A stretch of 64,000 nt of DNA from Bryobacterales bacterium. GTDB lineage: Bacteria; Acidobacteriota; Terriglobia; Bryobacterales; Bryobacteraceae. The stretch is taken from contig PLOR01000016.1 of assembly GCA_003142185.1 (NCBI GenBank), positions 1-64,000 of the forward strand, written 5' to 3'. Each line of letters begins with the position of its first letter. Position 1 is the stretch's first letter. A program made the translations under genes and the position numbers. The notes under the pieces are model-generated. The model was not told where the DNA came from. It searched no databases and saw only the letters and a program-made list of their open reading frames with translations. Positions 32,937-41,410 of this stretch are shown here, in pieces.

Positions 32937-33169
32937 AGGTCTACTGGTCGTCCGGTAGACGGGTTGCGTCCGAAGTCCAGATTGAGGCCCTGCAATGGGG
33001 CAAAGAGTTCGACGATGTCTTTCACGGGCGGCGTGTCAGGTAGCGGCCTCGTTGGTGGGGAAGACTGGAGCGCCTGTAGGATCACATCTTCGGCGTTACT
33101 GAACGCGCCGCTCTGTAGGCGCTGATTGATCAGCTCCTCAACTTCGGGCCTCGTGATCTGTATGGTCAT
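32933..33169 (-). CDS. Antitoxin of the second VapBC-like module
   Basis: The ATG at 33169 has a strong ribosome site (GGAAAGGAG) and yields 78 residues: MTIQITRPEVEELINQRLQS then SNAEDVILQALQ, a ribbon-helix-helix of the ParD/CopG type. The tail LFAPLQGLNLDFGRNPSTG would bind the toxin groove. An upstream frame to 33268 has no good start signal. Confidence 0.8.
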   Translation of the reverse strand: MTIQITRPEVEELINQRLQSGAFSNAEDVILQALQSSPPTRPLPDTPPVKDIVELFAPLQGLNLDFGRNPSTGRPVDL

Positions 33170-33320
33170 GGCAGCTCCTTTCCAAACTGGCTCTCTCTCC
33201 CTTACTGGGCGCTGGGCATTCACGAATCGCAGTGTTGTCTCAAGGCAGCTCTTCTCGCCGTATCCCATCTCATTCTACGCCGCTCACCGGCCTATTTTGG
33301 AATGCTCGACAATCGCGTGC

Positions 33321-33680
33321 TCACCGCGCCAGCAGCACTATGCCACCCAGCACCAGCAGGGTGCCCGCGGCGCGCCGCGGGCCGACCTGTTCGTGCAGCA
33401 CAAGTTTGGCGGCGATCGTCTCCAGGATGAAGCTGGCCGCGCTCGCCGGCACGGCGAAGCTCAGCGGCTGCGATTGCACCAGCGCCATGAACGCAAAAAA
33501 CGAAAACGCCAGGCATACGATGGAGAGGATCAGGTAGCGCCGCTCTACGACCAACCGGGCCAGGCGCGCGATGCCGCGCGCGCCGACGGATTGTTCGCCC
33601 GCCCGCTTCAACTCGTAGCTTTGCAGCAGATCGCTCAACGCCGTGGCCACCACCGTGATCGCAACCAGCAGCCACTTCAT
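33321..33680 (-). CDS. Half-size EamA/SMR-like transporter subunit 1
   Basis: The 119-residue protein has four membrane helices and the DMT pattern: MKWLLVAITVVATALSDLLQ at the start, PLSFAVPASAASFILETIAA, and LHEQVGPRRAAGTLLVLGGI at the end. The start overlaps the stop of the next half-size gene upstream (ATGA), so the two are made together and probably form a heterodimer, as ArnE/ArnF or EbrA/EbrB do. Substrate unknown. Confidence 0.82.
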   Translation of the reverse strand: MKWLLVAITVVATALSDLLQSYELKRAGEQSVGARGIARLARLVVERRYLILSIVCLAFSFFAFMALVQSQPLSFAVPASAASFILETIAAKLVLHEQVGPRRAAGTLLVLGGIVLLAR

Positions 33681-34084
33681 TCCGTGCGCGCCTCTTTGGT
33701 GGTGTTCTGCGGGGTGGATCCCACCACAGCCACGCCGGCGAAGATGAGAAACGCCGCCAGCCAGCGGATGGCCGTCACTTCTTCGTGCAGAAACACTTTG
33801 CCCAACACCTCGGCCAGCACGTAGCCCACCGCCGTCACCGGCAGCACGAAACTCAAATCGGCGACGCTGAGCAGCGCCATGCGCGTGAACAACGCGAAGA
33901 TGAGCATGGCGATGCCGGCCGCTACCGCCGGATCGAGCATTGCTTGCAAGTACGCCGCCGGATGCACCCCGAGCACCGCCGGCAGGTGCTTCGTCCCAAA
34001 TGCCAGGAGCAGGTTGCCGAATCCTCGGAGGCCGATGAAAAGCAATACCAGCAGGTAGGTGCGCGCGGTTCTTGGCTGATCCAC
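33677..34084 (-). CDS. Half-size EamA/SMR-like transporter subunit 2
   Basis: This 135-residue, four-helix protein carries the same DMT features as its partner: VADLSFVLPVTAVGYVLAEV, LGKVFLHEEVTAIRWLAAFL and a final LIFAGVAVVG, then a polar tail. The first residues MDQPRTARTYLLVLLFIGLR fit a cytoplasmic N-terminus. It is the first gene of the pair. Between its start and tsaD lies the inverted pair of family D repeats. Confidence 0.82.
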   Translation of the reverse strand: MDQPRTARTYLLVLLFIGLRGFGNLLLAFGTKHLPAVLGVHPAAYLQAMLDPAVAAGIAMLIFALFTRMALLSVADLSFVLPVTAVGYVLAEVLGKVFLHEEVTAIRWLAAFLIFAGVAVVGSTPQNTTKEARTE

Positions 34085-34114
34085 GGTCTGATGATAACAG
34101 CCGTGCGCGGCCCG

Positions 34115-34257
34115 GTAGCGCCGGCGGTCTTTGCCGCCGGTGTCTCCTGCAGAGTGGAGGACAACCCGGTCAAGGAGCGGTCCGGCGGTCCCAAAGAGTG
34201 GTCGTGGTCAAGCGTGTACAAGACCAACTCACCGGCGGCAAGACCGCCGGCGCTACG
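34115..34257. repeat. Inverted pair of family D repeats
   Basis: GTAGCGCCGGCGGTCTTTGC... (34115-34142) and its complement ending CGCCGGCGCTACG (34230-34257) flank 87 bases of gene-free sequence that contain a smaller TCCGGCGG element. A half copy is at 27959. Location between the tsaD stop and the half-size transporter start. Confidence 0.8.
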
Positions 34258-34264
34258 GCACCTC

Positions 34265-35344
34265 TTACGCCAACTTGAGGCTCGCGTCGGCGGCGGTGTC
34301 GAAGCCGGCGAACTCACGGCGCAGCAGCTTGGGAAAGGCCGCGGCGGCGATCATGGCGGCATTATCCGTGGCGAGGCCGGGTGAGGGGAAGTGAACCGGA
34401 TACGGCAGATGGGCCGCGCGCGCGGCGGCGCGCAAACCGGCGTTGGCGCTGACACCGCCGGAAACGATCATTGCGCGGGCGTGGATCTGTGCGGCCGAAG
34501 CGGCGGCGCGCGTCAGCAGTTCATTGATGACGGCGTGCTGGAATGACGCGAGCAGATCCAGCGTCTCCGGCTGCGTGACGGCCAGCCACTGTTCCAGCGA
34601 AGCGTGCGGTTCGGCGCGCGCCAGAGCGCGGCGGGCGGCGATGGCGGCGGCCAGATCGCGCGCTTCCACCCAGCGCAGCACTGCGGTTTTGAGGCCGCTG
34701 AAACTGAAATCGAGCGCGTTGCCTTTCATCTTGGCGAAGGTGAAACGCACCGCCAGCGGATTGCCGTGAGGCGCCAGGCAGTCGATGATGGGGCCTCCGG
34801 GATAGGGGAAGCCGAGCAACTTGGCGACCTTATCGTAGGCTTCGCCGGCGGCATCGTCTCGGGTCTTACCGAGCAAGGCGTACCCGAAGTTCTCATCCAC
34901 GCGAAACAGGTGGGTGTGGCCGCCGCTCGCCACCAGCGCCAGCGCGGGCAATTCCACCGGCGTGCCGGCGCGGCGCGATTCCAGAATCACGGCGTGGATG
35001 TGGCCTTCAATATGGTTGACCGCGATCAGCGGCAGGCCGCGGGCGAAGGCCAGCGATTTGGCATAGGTGAGGCCCACCAGCAGGGATCCCACCAGGCCGG
35101 GCCCCGAGGTGGCGGCAATGGCGTCCAGGCCGCTCAACGAAACCGCGGCCCGCTCCAGCGCTTCACGCACCACGGGAACGATGGCGCGCAAGTGCTCGCG
35201 CGAAGCCAGTTCCGGCACTACGCCGCCATACTTGCCGTGGGTGTCCATCTGCGACGCCACCACCGATGACAGCACCGTTTCGCCGTTCTCGACCACGGCC
35301 GCGGCGGTTTCATCGCAGGAAGATTCGATGCCCAGAATGTACAC
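34265..35344 (-). CDS. tsaD: tRNA N6-adenosine threonylcarbamoyltransferase TsaD
   Basis: The 359-residue ASKHA-fold enzyme installs t6A37 on ANN-decoding tRNAs with TsaB/TsaE. It opens [20 protein letters not shown], and has the metal-binding HIEGHIHA (about 112-119), [26 protein letters not shown] and [12 protein letters not shown]. The length is typical of bacterial TsaD. It is divergent from the radical SAM gene at 35458. Confidence 0.96.
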   Translation of the reverse strand: MYILGIESSCDETAAAVVENGETVLSSVVASQMDTHGKYGGVVPELASREHLRAIVPVVREALERAAVSLSGLDAIAATSGPGLVGSLLVGLTYAKSLAFARGLPLIAVNHIEGHIHAVILESRRAGTPVELPALALVASGGHTHLFRVDENFGYALLGKTRDDAAGEAYDKVAKLLGFPYPGGPIIDCLAPHGNPLAVRFTFAKMKGNALDFSFSGLKTAVLRWVEARDLAAAIAARRALARAEPHASLEQWLAVTQPETLDLLASFQHAVINELLTRAAASAAQIHARAMIVSGGVSANAGLRAAARAAHLPYPVHFPSPGLATDNAAMIAAAAFPKLLRREFAGFDTAADASLKLA

Positions 35345-35457
35345 TACTGAACATAGTAGCGCGGCAATTGGTGATAAGATGGCTGCACCGACACGGAACT
35401 CTCATCCGCCTGCACGCGCGGATTACTTGCCGGAGAAAGGTAACACTAGCTTCCGAC

Positions 35458-37074
35458 GTGAAGTTGGAACAGGCAAGTAAATTGCGAATCCTGCTCTATA
35501 ACCCCGACAACGGTGTCACGCAGAACTTCATGCCCCACCTTTGGATGTTTCTGCTGCAGGCGCTTACGCCCAGCGGGCATGAAGTGGTTCTGATCGATGG
35601 CAACACGCAGCCGATGAGCGACGCCGAGCTGGTTCAGTTCGTGCTGGACCGGCGAATCGGACTGGTCGGAATCGGCGCCATGACTCGTATGATCGCCAAG
35701 GCGTATCGGGTAGCGGATGCGATCCGCGCGGCCGGCATTCCGGTGGTGATGGGCGGACCACATGTAACGGAAGTTCCGGATGAAGCTCTCGGGCGGGACG
35801 GCGGACCGCGTCATGCAGACGCGCTGGCTTTGGGTGAAGCGGATGAAACCTGGCCGCGAATCGTGGAGGATGCGGCGCGCGGCGAGCTCAAGGAGATCTA
35901 CTCTCCGGTAGACGCGTTCGGGCAGGAACGCAAGCCGAATTTGGCCGATTACCCGATGATTCCCTGGGACTCAATCGACCTGCGGCAATTCAACCGGATT
36001 CCGGGCTTCTTCCGTCCCATCATGCGGCACTTCGGGTTCGAGTGGGAGACATTTCACATTATCCCGATTGAATCCGGACGCGGCTGCCCTTATGGATGCG
36101 AATTCTGCACGGTCACGGGTTTCTTTGGCGACTCGATCCGGTTCCGGTCCAACCGGAGCATCGTCGAGGAGATGCTGAAGATCAAGGAGCGCGCCAGCAG
36201 CAGCAGGGGCAAGGCCGCGGTGTTCTTCGTCGATGATAACTTCGCGATCAACGTCAAGCGGACCAAGTCACTCTTGCGCGATGTGATTGCGGCCGGCGCC
36301 CAACTGTCGTGGGTGGGGCAAATCAGCGCGAACTTACTGAAGGACGAAGAGCTGCTCGATTTGATCGGCGCTTCGGGCGGGAAATGGATTTTCATCGGGA
36401 TGGAGTCACTCGATCCCGCTAATCTGGCCAGCGTGAACAAGAGCTTCAATAAGCCGGCGGATTACGCGCGCGTGCTGGAGGCACTGGCCAAGCGCCACGT
36501 CTACGCGATCACTTCGTTTATCTTTGGATTGGATAACGATACTCCCGGCGTGGCCGAGCGCACGCTCGCGGAGATTCGGCAATGGCCGCCGGGGCTGCCG
36601 GTCTTTGGACAGATCACTCCATTTCCGGCTACTCCTTTGTATGACCGGCTGCTGAAGGAAGGACGGCTGACACGGCCGAAACACTGGCTCGAGTTCGCGC
36701 CATTCCGGATGGCGCACACGCCTCTGAAGATCACGATACCGGAGGTGCAGGAAGAAGTTTCGTACGCCTGGAAGAACTCTTACAGCCCGGCGGCAATCGA
36801 AGGCGCCATCGAGTCCATCGCAGACGAGCCGGCTGCCTATAAAATCAGCCACCTGATGTCACGGTTATTCTTCCGCGGAATTTACTTCCCGCAAAAAGGC
36901 GCGTGGGGCTGGCTGAAGCTGGCCGCCCGGAACCGAGGCGCGATCTATCGCGTGGTCAAGGACTCGCTGACGCGGTGGCACGGCGCCCATCCCCCGGCGA
37001 GCAGGCGGGACTTCAACGGCAAGCTGGAGCCTGCTTCGATCGAGCGCGCGCAGCCGGATAGCGGCGGAGACTGA
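35458..37074 (+). CDS. Cobalamin-binding-domain radical SAM protein
   Basis: The 538-residue protein has an N-terminal B12-binding Rossmann domain (about 5-160: LRILLYNPDNG, VVLIDGN, GIGAMTRM, VVMGGPHVTEVPDEAL) followed by a radical SAM barrel with the cluster motif CPYGCEFCTVTGF near residue 215, FFVDDNFAIN and FIGMESLDPANL. Members include HpnJ/HpnH-like hopanoid enzymes, methyltransferases and BchE-like cyclases; the substrate is not clear. The start is taken as GTG at 35458 (VKLEQASK); upstream in-frame codons overlap tsaD. Its 3' end is followed by about 590 bases without a gene. Confidence 0.88.
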   Translation: MKLEQASKLRILLYNPDNGVTQNFMPHLWMFLLQALTPSGHEVVLIDGNTQPMSDAELVQFVLDRRIGLVGIGAMTRMIAKAYRVADAIRAAGIPVVMGGPHVTEVPDEALGRDGGPRHADALALGEADETWPRIVEDAARGELKEIYSPVDAFGQERKPNLADYPMIPWDSIDLRQFNRIPGFFRPIMRHFGFEWETFHIIPIESGRGCPYGCEFCTVTGFFGDSIRFRSNRSIVEEMLKIKERASSSRGKAAVFFVDDNFAINVKRTKSLLRDVIAAGAQLSWVGQISANLLKDEELLDLIGASGGKWIFIGMESLDPANLASVNKSFNKPADYARVLEALAKRHVYAITSFIFGLDNDTPGVAERTLAEIRQWPPGLPVFGQITPFPATPLYDRLLKEGRLTRPKHWLEFAPFRMAHTPLKITIPEVQEEVSYAWKNSYSPAAIEGAIESIADEPAAYKISHLMSRLFFRGIYFPQKGAWGWLKLAARNRGAIYRVVKDSLTRWHGAHPPASRRDFNGKLEPASIERAQPDSGGD

Positions 37075-37620
37075 CCGCGAGCGATGGGGCACTGCTCTCC
37101 GGTACCGGCAGGACAGAGCCTCGGCACACTACGGGATTGAAGAGTGGGCAAGATAGATAAGTGCGTTGCGGGTGGCCGGGCTGTCGGACTTATCGCCGTG
37201 CGTATCGGCCACCCGATGATTTGAGTAGAAACTTCGATGTATTGGCCCGCTTTGATGGCGAGCATATCGATGTCGATTCGTTCCTTACTCTCTGTTATCC
37301 GGCGGGCGGCAACGATAGCTATCCGTTTTCCGCCGGCGGTTATAGATTCCGGAATCCAAAGTCTTCCGTCGAGAGTCCTGCCCGTAGGGGACCCCGCATG
37401 CCTTTAAGGGGCGCCGGAAGTTCAGTACCACTTGAGTGCAACGCTTGCTGGCCAGCAAGTACGGACTAGCAGCGGTGCCTGGCGCCACAGTCCCAATTCA
37501 AGGATAAAGGGTGCGTCAAGGGGTTCAAGGGCTAAGTGATTGAGTTAGTGGGGAAGATGGGGTGTGACTGGGGGTTGAGGCGGGCGCGGGCCGGGCATGC
37601 CCGCCCCTACGAAAGAGCGC
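37075..37620. other. Gene-free stretch between radical SAM gene and mqnE
   Basis: Short frames here have mixed codon use and no recognisable domain. The only structured element is GGCGGGCGCGGGCCGGGCATGCCCGCCCC near 37578-37608, a GC hairpin that belongs with the family E repeat that follows. I see no tRNA-like T-arm and no promoter I would defend. Confidence 0.5.
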
Positions 37621-37662
37621 AACCGGGCTTCGCCCGGTTGGCAAGCTAAAGCATGCCCCACC
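37621..37662. repeat. Repeat family E copy abutting the mqnE stop
   Basis: Hairpin AACCGGGCTTCGCCCGGTT is followed by GGCAAGCTAAAGCATGCC and CCACC. The last base is the first base of the mqnE stop codon (minus strand, 37662-37664). The stem differs from the CGCCCGCAAGCGGGCG hairpin in other copies, while the following block is the same. Confidence 0.8.
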
Positions 37663-38780
37663 TAGACCAGGACGGTGAAGGCGGTTTCGGTGCGCTGGAC
37701 GGGGCGGTAGAGGGTGTCGCGTTCGACGGGGGTGCGGCCGGCTTTGCGGATGAGTTGCAATAGCTCGGCGCGGCGCAGGCCCTGGCTGGTGGTGGCGCCG
37801 GCGTCGTGATAGATGCGCTCTTCGACGATGGTGCCATCAATATCGTCGGCGCCGAAGCGGAGCGCGATCTGCGCCATGCGCGGAGTCATCATCACCCAAT
37901 AGGCCTTGATGTGGGGGATGTTGTCGAGCATCAGGCGCGCCACCGCGATGTTGCGGATGTCGGCGAAGCCGGTGGTCTTACCGATGTGCTGGAGCGGCGT
38001 ATTGTCGGGATGGAAGGCCAGCGGGATGAAGGTGACGAAGCCGCCGGTTTCATCCTGCAAGGCGCGCAGCTTGACCAGGTGATCGACGCGGTCCGCGTCG
38101 TTCTCAATGTGGCCGTAGAGCATGGTGCAATTGGAGCGCAGGCCGAGCTGGTGCGCGGCGCGCGCGGTTTCGATCCAATCGTCGCCATCGATCTTGTGAT
38201 CGCAAATGATGCGTCGGACGGCTGGCGCGAAGATTTCGGCGCCGCCGCCGGGCAGCGAATCCATGCCGGCATCGCGCAGGCGCTCCAGGGTTTCGCGGAC
38301 GCCGATCTTCGTGCGGCGCGCCAGATATGCGATCTCGACCATGGTGAACGCTTTCAGATGGACGTGGGGGAAGCGCGTCTTGAGGCCGCGCAGCATCTCG
38401 CAATACCAATCGAGGGTCAGCTCGGGATGCAGACCACCCACGATGTGGAACTCGGTGACCGCTTCGGTGTAACCTTCGCCCGCGCGCTGCCAGACCTCTT
38501 CGATCGACATGGTGTAGGCTTTGGGATCGCGCACGCGCTTGCCGAAGGCGCAGAGGCGGCAACTGGCGACGCAGACATCGGTGGGATTGATATGGCGGTT
38601 GACGTTGAAATAGGTGGTATTGCCGTGCAGGCGCTCGCGGACCAGGTTAGCCAGGTAGCCTACGGCTAGGATGTCGTGGGTGCGATAGAGAGTGACGCCG
38701 TCCTCGAAAGACAGCCGCTCGCCGGCTTCGACCTTCTGTCGAATCGGGTTAAGATGCGGGTCTTCAAAGAGGACTTGCAT
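37662..38780 (-). CDS. mqnE: Aminofutalosine synthase MqnE
   Basis: This radical SAM enzyme (372 residues from the ATG at 38780; a GTG four codons upstream is also possible) joins an adenosyl radical to 3-[(1-carboxyvinyl)oxy]benzoate in the futalosine route to menaquinone. It has the cluster motif CVASCRLCAF, TEFHIVGGLHPELTLDWY, LPGGGAEIF and FIPLAFHPDNTPL, all conserved in MqnE and the related MqnC and CofH. The N-terminus (LFEDPHLNPIRQKVEAGERL) favours MqnE over MqnC. It follows a UbiA-type gene, as in other futalosine clusters. Confidence 0.9.
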   Translation of the reverse strand: MQVLFEDPHLNPIRQKVEAGERLSFEDGVTLYRTHDILAVGYLANLVRERLHGNTTYFNVNRHINPTDVCVASCRLCAFGKRVRDPKAYTMSIEEVWQRAGEGYTEAVTEFHIVGGLHPELTLDWYCEMLRGLKTRFPHVHLKAFTMVEIAYLARRTKIGVRETLERLRDAGMDSLPGGGAEIFAPAVRRIICDHKIDGDDWIETARAAHQLGLRSNCTMLYGHIENDADRVDHLVKLRALQDETGGFVTFIPLAFHPDNTPLQHIGKTTGFADIRNIAVARLMLDNIPHIKAYWVMMTPRMAQIALRFGADDIDGTIVEERIYHDAGATTSQGLRRAELLQLIRKAGRTPVERDTLYRPVQRTETAFTVLV

Positions 38781-38784
38781 GTGA

Positions 38785-39672
38785 TCAAACACCCGAATGA
38801 CGGAGGAAAATATCGGCGGCCCAGAATATAAAGAATAACACGCTCACCCAGCCGTTCATGGTGAAGAAGGCGGCGTCGACGCGCGACAGATCGTGAGCGT
38901 GAACAAGGCTGTGCTCGTAAATCAGCAAGGCCGCGACGGCGCCGACTCCGGCCAGCGCCAGGAAGCCGAGCGAGAGCGAGTGGACCAGAGCGAGCAGGCA
39001 GACGATCATCAGCAGGTGCAGGAAGCGGGAGACCCAGAGCGCGCCGGAGATGCCAAGAAGACGGGGAACGCTCGCCAGCGCTTCGGCGCAATCGAATTCG
39101 TAATCCTGGCAGGCGTAGATGACGTCGAAGCCGGCGGTCCAGAAAGTGACGGCGGCGGTGAGCCAGAGAATGCGCGGATCGAGCGAGCCGGCCACGGCGA
39201 TCCAGGCGGCGGCGGGAGCGATGCCGAGCGAGAAGCCGAGCACGAGGTGGGAAAAGGAAGTGAAGCGCTTGGTGAAGGAATAGCAGAAGACGACACCCAG
39301 GGCGAGCGGCGCCAGGCGCAGGCAGAGCGGGTTGAGGCGCCCGGCGGCGAACAGGAAGACGGCGGCGGAAACGGCGACGAATCCCCAGGCGAAACCGCGA
39401 GAGAGCAGGCCGGCGGGCAGATGGCGCATGCGGGTGCGCGGGTTGCGGGCGTCCAGATCGGCATCCACCAGGCGGTTGAAGGCCATGGCGGCGGAGCGCG
39501 CGGCTACCATGGCCACCACGATCCAGGCCAGCTTCACGGCGCCCGAGCGCGCGTGAAATCCCTGTTGGCGGAAGGCCAGCAAGGCGCCGGTGAGCGCGAA
39601 CGGCAGAGCGAAGACGGAATGCTCGAACTTGATCATTTCGAGCGTAAGGCGCAGGCGCTTGAGGAGCATCAA
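38785..39672 (-). CDS. UbiA-family polyprenyltransferase, probably MqnP-like
   Basis: The 295-residue integral membrane protein has the two Asp-rich motifs of UbiA enzymes: NRLVDADLDARNPRT (about 65-80) and YACQDYEFDCAE (about 187-198). It begins with IKFEHSVFALPFALTGALLA. Placed directly before mqnE, it likely prenylates a naphthoate or dihydroxynaphthoate intermediate in menaquinone synthesis. The link to the pathway is by neighbourhood and family resemblance. Confidence 0.88.
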   Translation of the reverse strand: MMLLKRLRLTLEMIKFEHSVFALPFALTGALLAFRQQGFHARSGAVKLAWIVVAMVAARSAAMAFNRLVDADLDARNPRTRMRHLPAGLLSRGFAWGFVAVSAAVFLFAAGRLNPLCLRLAPLALGVVFCYSFTKRFTSFSHLVLGFSLGIAPAAAWIAVAGSLDPRILWLTAAVTFWTAGFDVIYACQDYEFDCAEALASVPRLLGISGALWVSRFLHLLMIVCLLALVHSLSLGFLALAGVGAVAALLIYEHSLVHAHDLSRVDAAFFTMNGWVSVLFFIFWAADIFLRHSGV

Positions 39673-39726
39673 TAAATCCGCGGAGGGAACGGCTTACGAA
39701 GGGCGCCCGACAGCGGCGAAAAAAAC

Positions 39727-39767
39727 GCGCCCGCAAGCGGGCGTTGGCAAGCTGGTCTTGCCCTACC
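39727..39767. repeat. Repeat family E copy with altered loop
   Basis: CGCCCGCAAGCGGGCG hairpin followed by TTGGCAAGCTGGTCTTGCCC and TACC. The centre differs from the other copies (GGTCT in place of AAAGCA) but the outer GGCAAG/CTTGCC pairing is kept or improved. It lies between the divergent UbiA and PP2C genes. Confidence 0.8.
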
Positions 39768-39843
39768 CTTAGGTATTTTACCGCTGCGCGGTTAGGTTTG
39801 GATACAATGATCGATTGCTGGCTGCGGCCGGGAAAAACTGCCC

Positions 39844-40566
39844 ATGTTGGAAGTGTGCGCCAAATCGGACCTCGGATGCGTCCGCGGGAACAACGAGGAT
39901 TACTGCCAGGTGGAGGCGGAACTGGGCCTCTACGTTCTGGCGGATGGAATGGGCGGGGCGAAGGCGGGCGAACGGGCATCGCGGCTGGCGGTGGAGACGG
40001 TGGTGGAGATGGTGCGGTCGGCCGTGTTCCGCGATTCGCAGGCGTTGCTGCGCGCGATGGAAGAGGCCAACCAGCGGGTGCTCGAGGCGGGCCGGAGCGA
40101 TAGCAGCCTGGAAGGGATGGGCACCACGCTGGTGGCGGCGCTGGAAAACCCGGCCGGGCTGGACATCGCCAGCGTGGGCGACAGCCGGGCATACACGCTG
40201 GACGCGCGCGGTCTCGACGCCGTCACCGACGACCAGACCTGGGTCAACGAAGTGGGCCGGCCGCTGGGCCTGGACGAAACGACCCTGCGCAACCATCCGA
40301 TGCGTCACGTGCTGACGATGGCGATTGGGGCGAGCGGGCCGCTCACGGTCAACTGTTACTCGGTGGCGCTCGAAACCGGATCGTTGGTTTTGATGTGCAG
40401 CGACGGCCTGCATGGGGTGGTGGATGCGGGCGAGTTACAGCGGATCCTCGAAGCCGGGCGGAACGGCGCGCCACTGGAAGAGGTCTGCGGCCAATTGATC
40501 GAAGCCGCCAAAGCGGCGGGAGGCCCCGACAACGTCACCGTCATTCTGCTGAGAAAAGCGGACTGA
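39844..40566 (+). CDS. PP2C-family serine/threonine phosphatase
   Basis: The 240-residue PrpC/Stp1-type phosphatase has all metal motifs: RGNNEDYCQVE, LADGMGGAKAGERAS, ASVGDSRAYTLD, LMCSDGLHGVVD and GGPDNVTVILL. It should dephosphorylate proteins modified by Hanks-type kinases, none of which is encoded nearby. It precedes a gene for an Ig-like membrane protein, separated by a 210-base gap containing a family C repeat. Confidence 0.93.
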   Translation: MLEVCAKSDLGCVRGNNEDYCQVEAELGLYVLADGMGGAKAGERASRLAVETVVEMVRSAVFRDSQALLRAMEEANQRVLEAGRSDSSLEGMGTTLVAALENPAGLDIASVGDSRAYTLDARGLDAVTDDQTWVNEVGRPLGLDETTLRNHPMRHVLTMAIGASGPLTVNCYSVALETGSLVLMCSDGLHGVVDAGELQRILEAGRNGAPLEEVCGQLIEAAKAAGGPDNVTVILLRKAD

Positions 40567-40701
40567 CCGAAGCACAATCTAGACACGGGTAAGCGAAGTG
40601 TCTAGTTCCCTGATTGCGGGATTCGATGGTGCCGCGAGACCACTCGCCGGCGCTGGCTTCGAGCGGAGCCGGCAGCGCACTGAGCCGGGGAAAAACTCAC
40701 A

Positions 40702-40794
40702 GGTAGGACAGACGATCGATTTTTGTCGTCTGTCAAGGCGGCGTGATTGGGCGAGCGATGACAGACCACGAAAGGCGATGGTCTGTCCTACCTG
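40702..40794. repeat. Dispersed double-hairpin repeat family C, copy 2
   Basis: The outer ends GGTAGGACAGAC and GTCTGTCCTACC are inverted. Hairpin 1 pairs GACAGACGA (40707-40715) with TCGTCTGTC (40726-40734); hairpin 2 pairs GACAGACCA (40760-40768) with TGGTCTGTC (40779-40787). The likely start codon of the next gene (ATG at 40778) lies inside hairpin 2. Confidence 0.85.
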
Positions 40795-41410
40795 GTCCCG
40801 AGCGAAATCCGCGGGTGCGATTTTCTTACGGCTTGTCGCGCTGGCGGCGCTGTTGATTGCGATATGCCAACCGGCGGTCGCGCAGGTAGCCATCCTACAG
40901 ATCCAGGTGAGTGGCGGGGAAGGAGCGGTGCACGCCGCGGGCGCGCGGGATTCCCGCGGCATCGCGGTGGTGGTGACCGACGAAACCGGCCGCCCCGTGG
41001 AGGGAGCCGCGGTGAGCTTCCACCTGCCGGAACAAGGGCCGAGCGGCACCTTCGTCAATGGACTGCGCACCGAGGTAGCGGTCACCGACGACCGCGGCCG
41101 GGCCGCCGTGCACTCGATTGAGTTCAACCGCGTGGCGGGACGGTTCGAAATCCGCATCGTGGCCTCGAAGGAGCAGGCGCGGGCGGGCACGGTCTCATTC
41201 CAGTACATTGCGGGGACGAGCCCGGGCGCCGCGGCGGCGGCGAAAGTCGGCGTGCATCGTCGAAAAAAGTGGCTGATCGTAGCCGCGGCAGTGGTGGCGG
41301 GCGCAGGGGCGGCGGGAGGCGCCATGGCGCTGGTGCGTCCGTCGCCGGCGGCGGAAAGCACGACCGTTCTTACCATCGGGCCGCCCAGCATCACGGTGGG
41401 CAAACCATGA
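40778..41410 (+). CDS. Secreted Ig-like (Big_1-type) protein with C-terminal membrane helix
   Basis: From the ATG at 40778 the 210-residue product has a signal peptide (about 13-36, LRLVALAALLIAICQPAVAQ), an invasin-type Ig domain (GIAVVVTDETGRPVEGAAV, HLPEQGPSGTFVNGL, AVTDDRGRAAVHS, GRFEIRIVASKEQAR), then a basic KK segment and a Gly/Ala-rich membrane helix (LIVAAAVVAGAGAAGGAMAL). The ATG lies inside the family C repeat and is preceded by AAAGGCG; a longer frame from 40598 would have to be read through the repeat and lacks a proper signal sequence. It is translationally coupled (ATGA) to the large ASH-type protein gene. Confidence 0.75.
   Translation: MVCPTWSRAKSAGAIFLRLVALAALLIAICQPAVAQVAILQIQVSGGEGAVHAAGARDSRGIAVVVTDETGRPVEGAAVSFHLPEQGPSGTFVNGLRTEVAVTDDRGRAAVHSIEFNRVAGRFEIRIVASKEQARAGTVSFQYIAGTSPGAAAAAKVGVHRRKKWLIVAAAVVAGAGAAGGAMALVRPSPAAESTTVLTIGPPSITVGKP

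Noticed and set aside
37161-37469. 102-codon frame in the gene-free stretch
   Set aside because: No codon bias, no ribosome site and no recognisable domain.
37075-37661. tRNA or other small RNA in the largest gene-free gap
   Set aside because: I found no T-arm sequence (GTTCRA) with a matching acceptor stem; only a GC hairpin and a family E repeat are visible.
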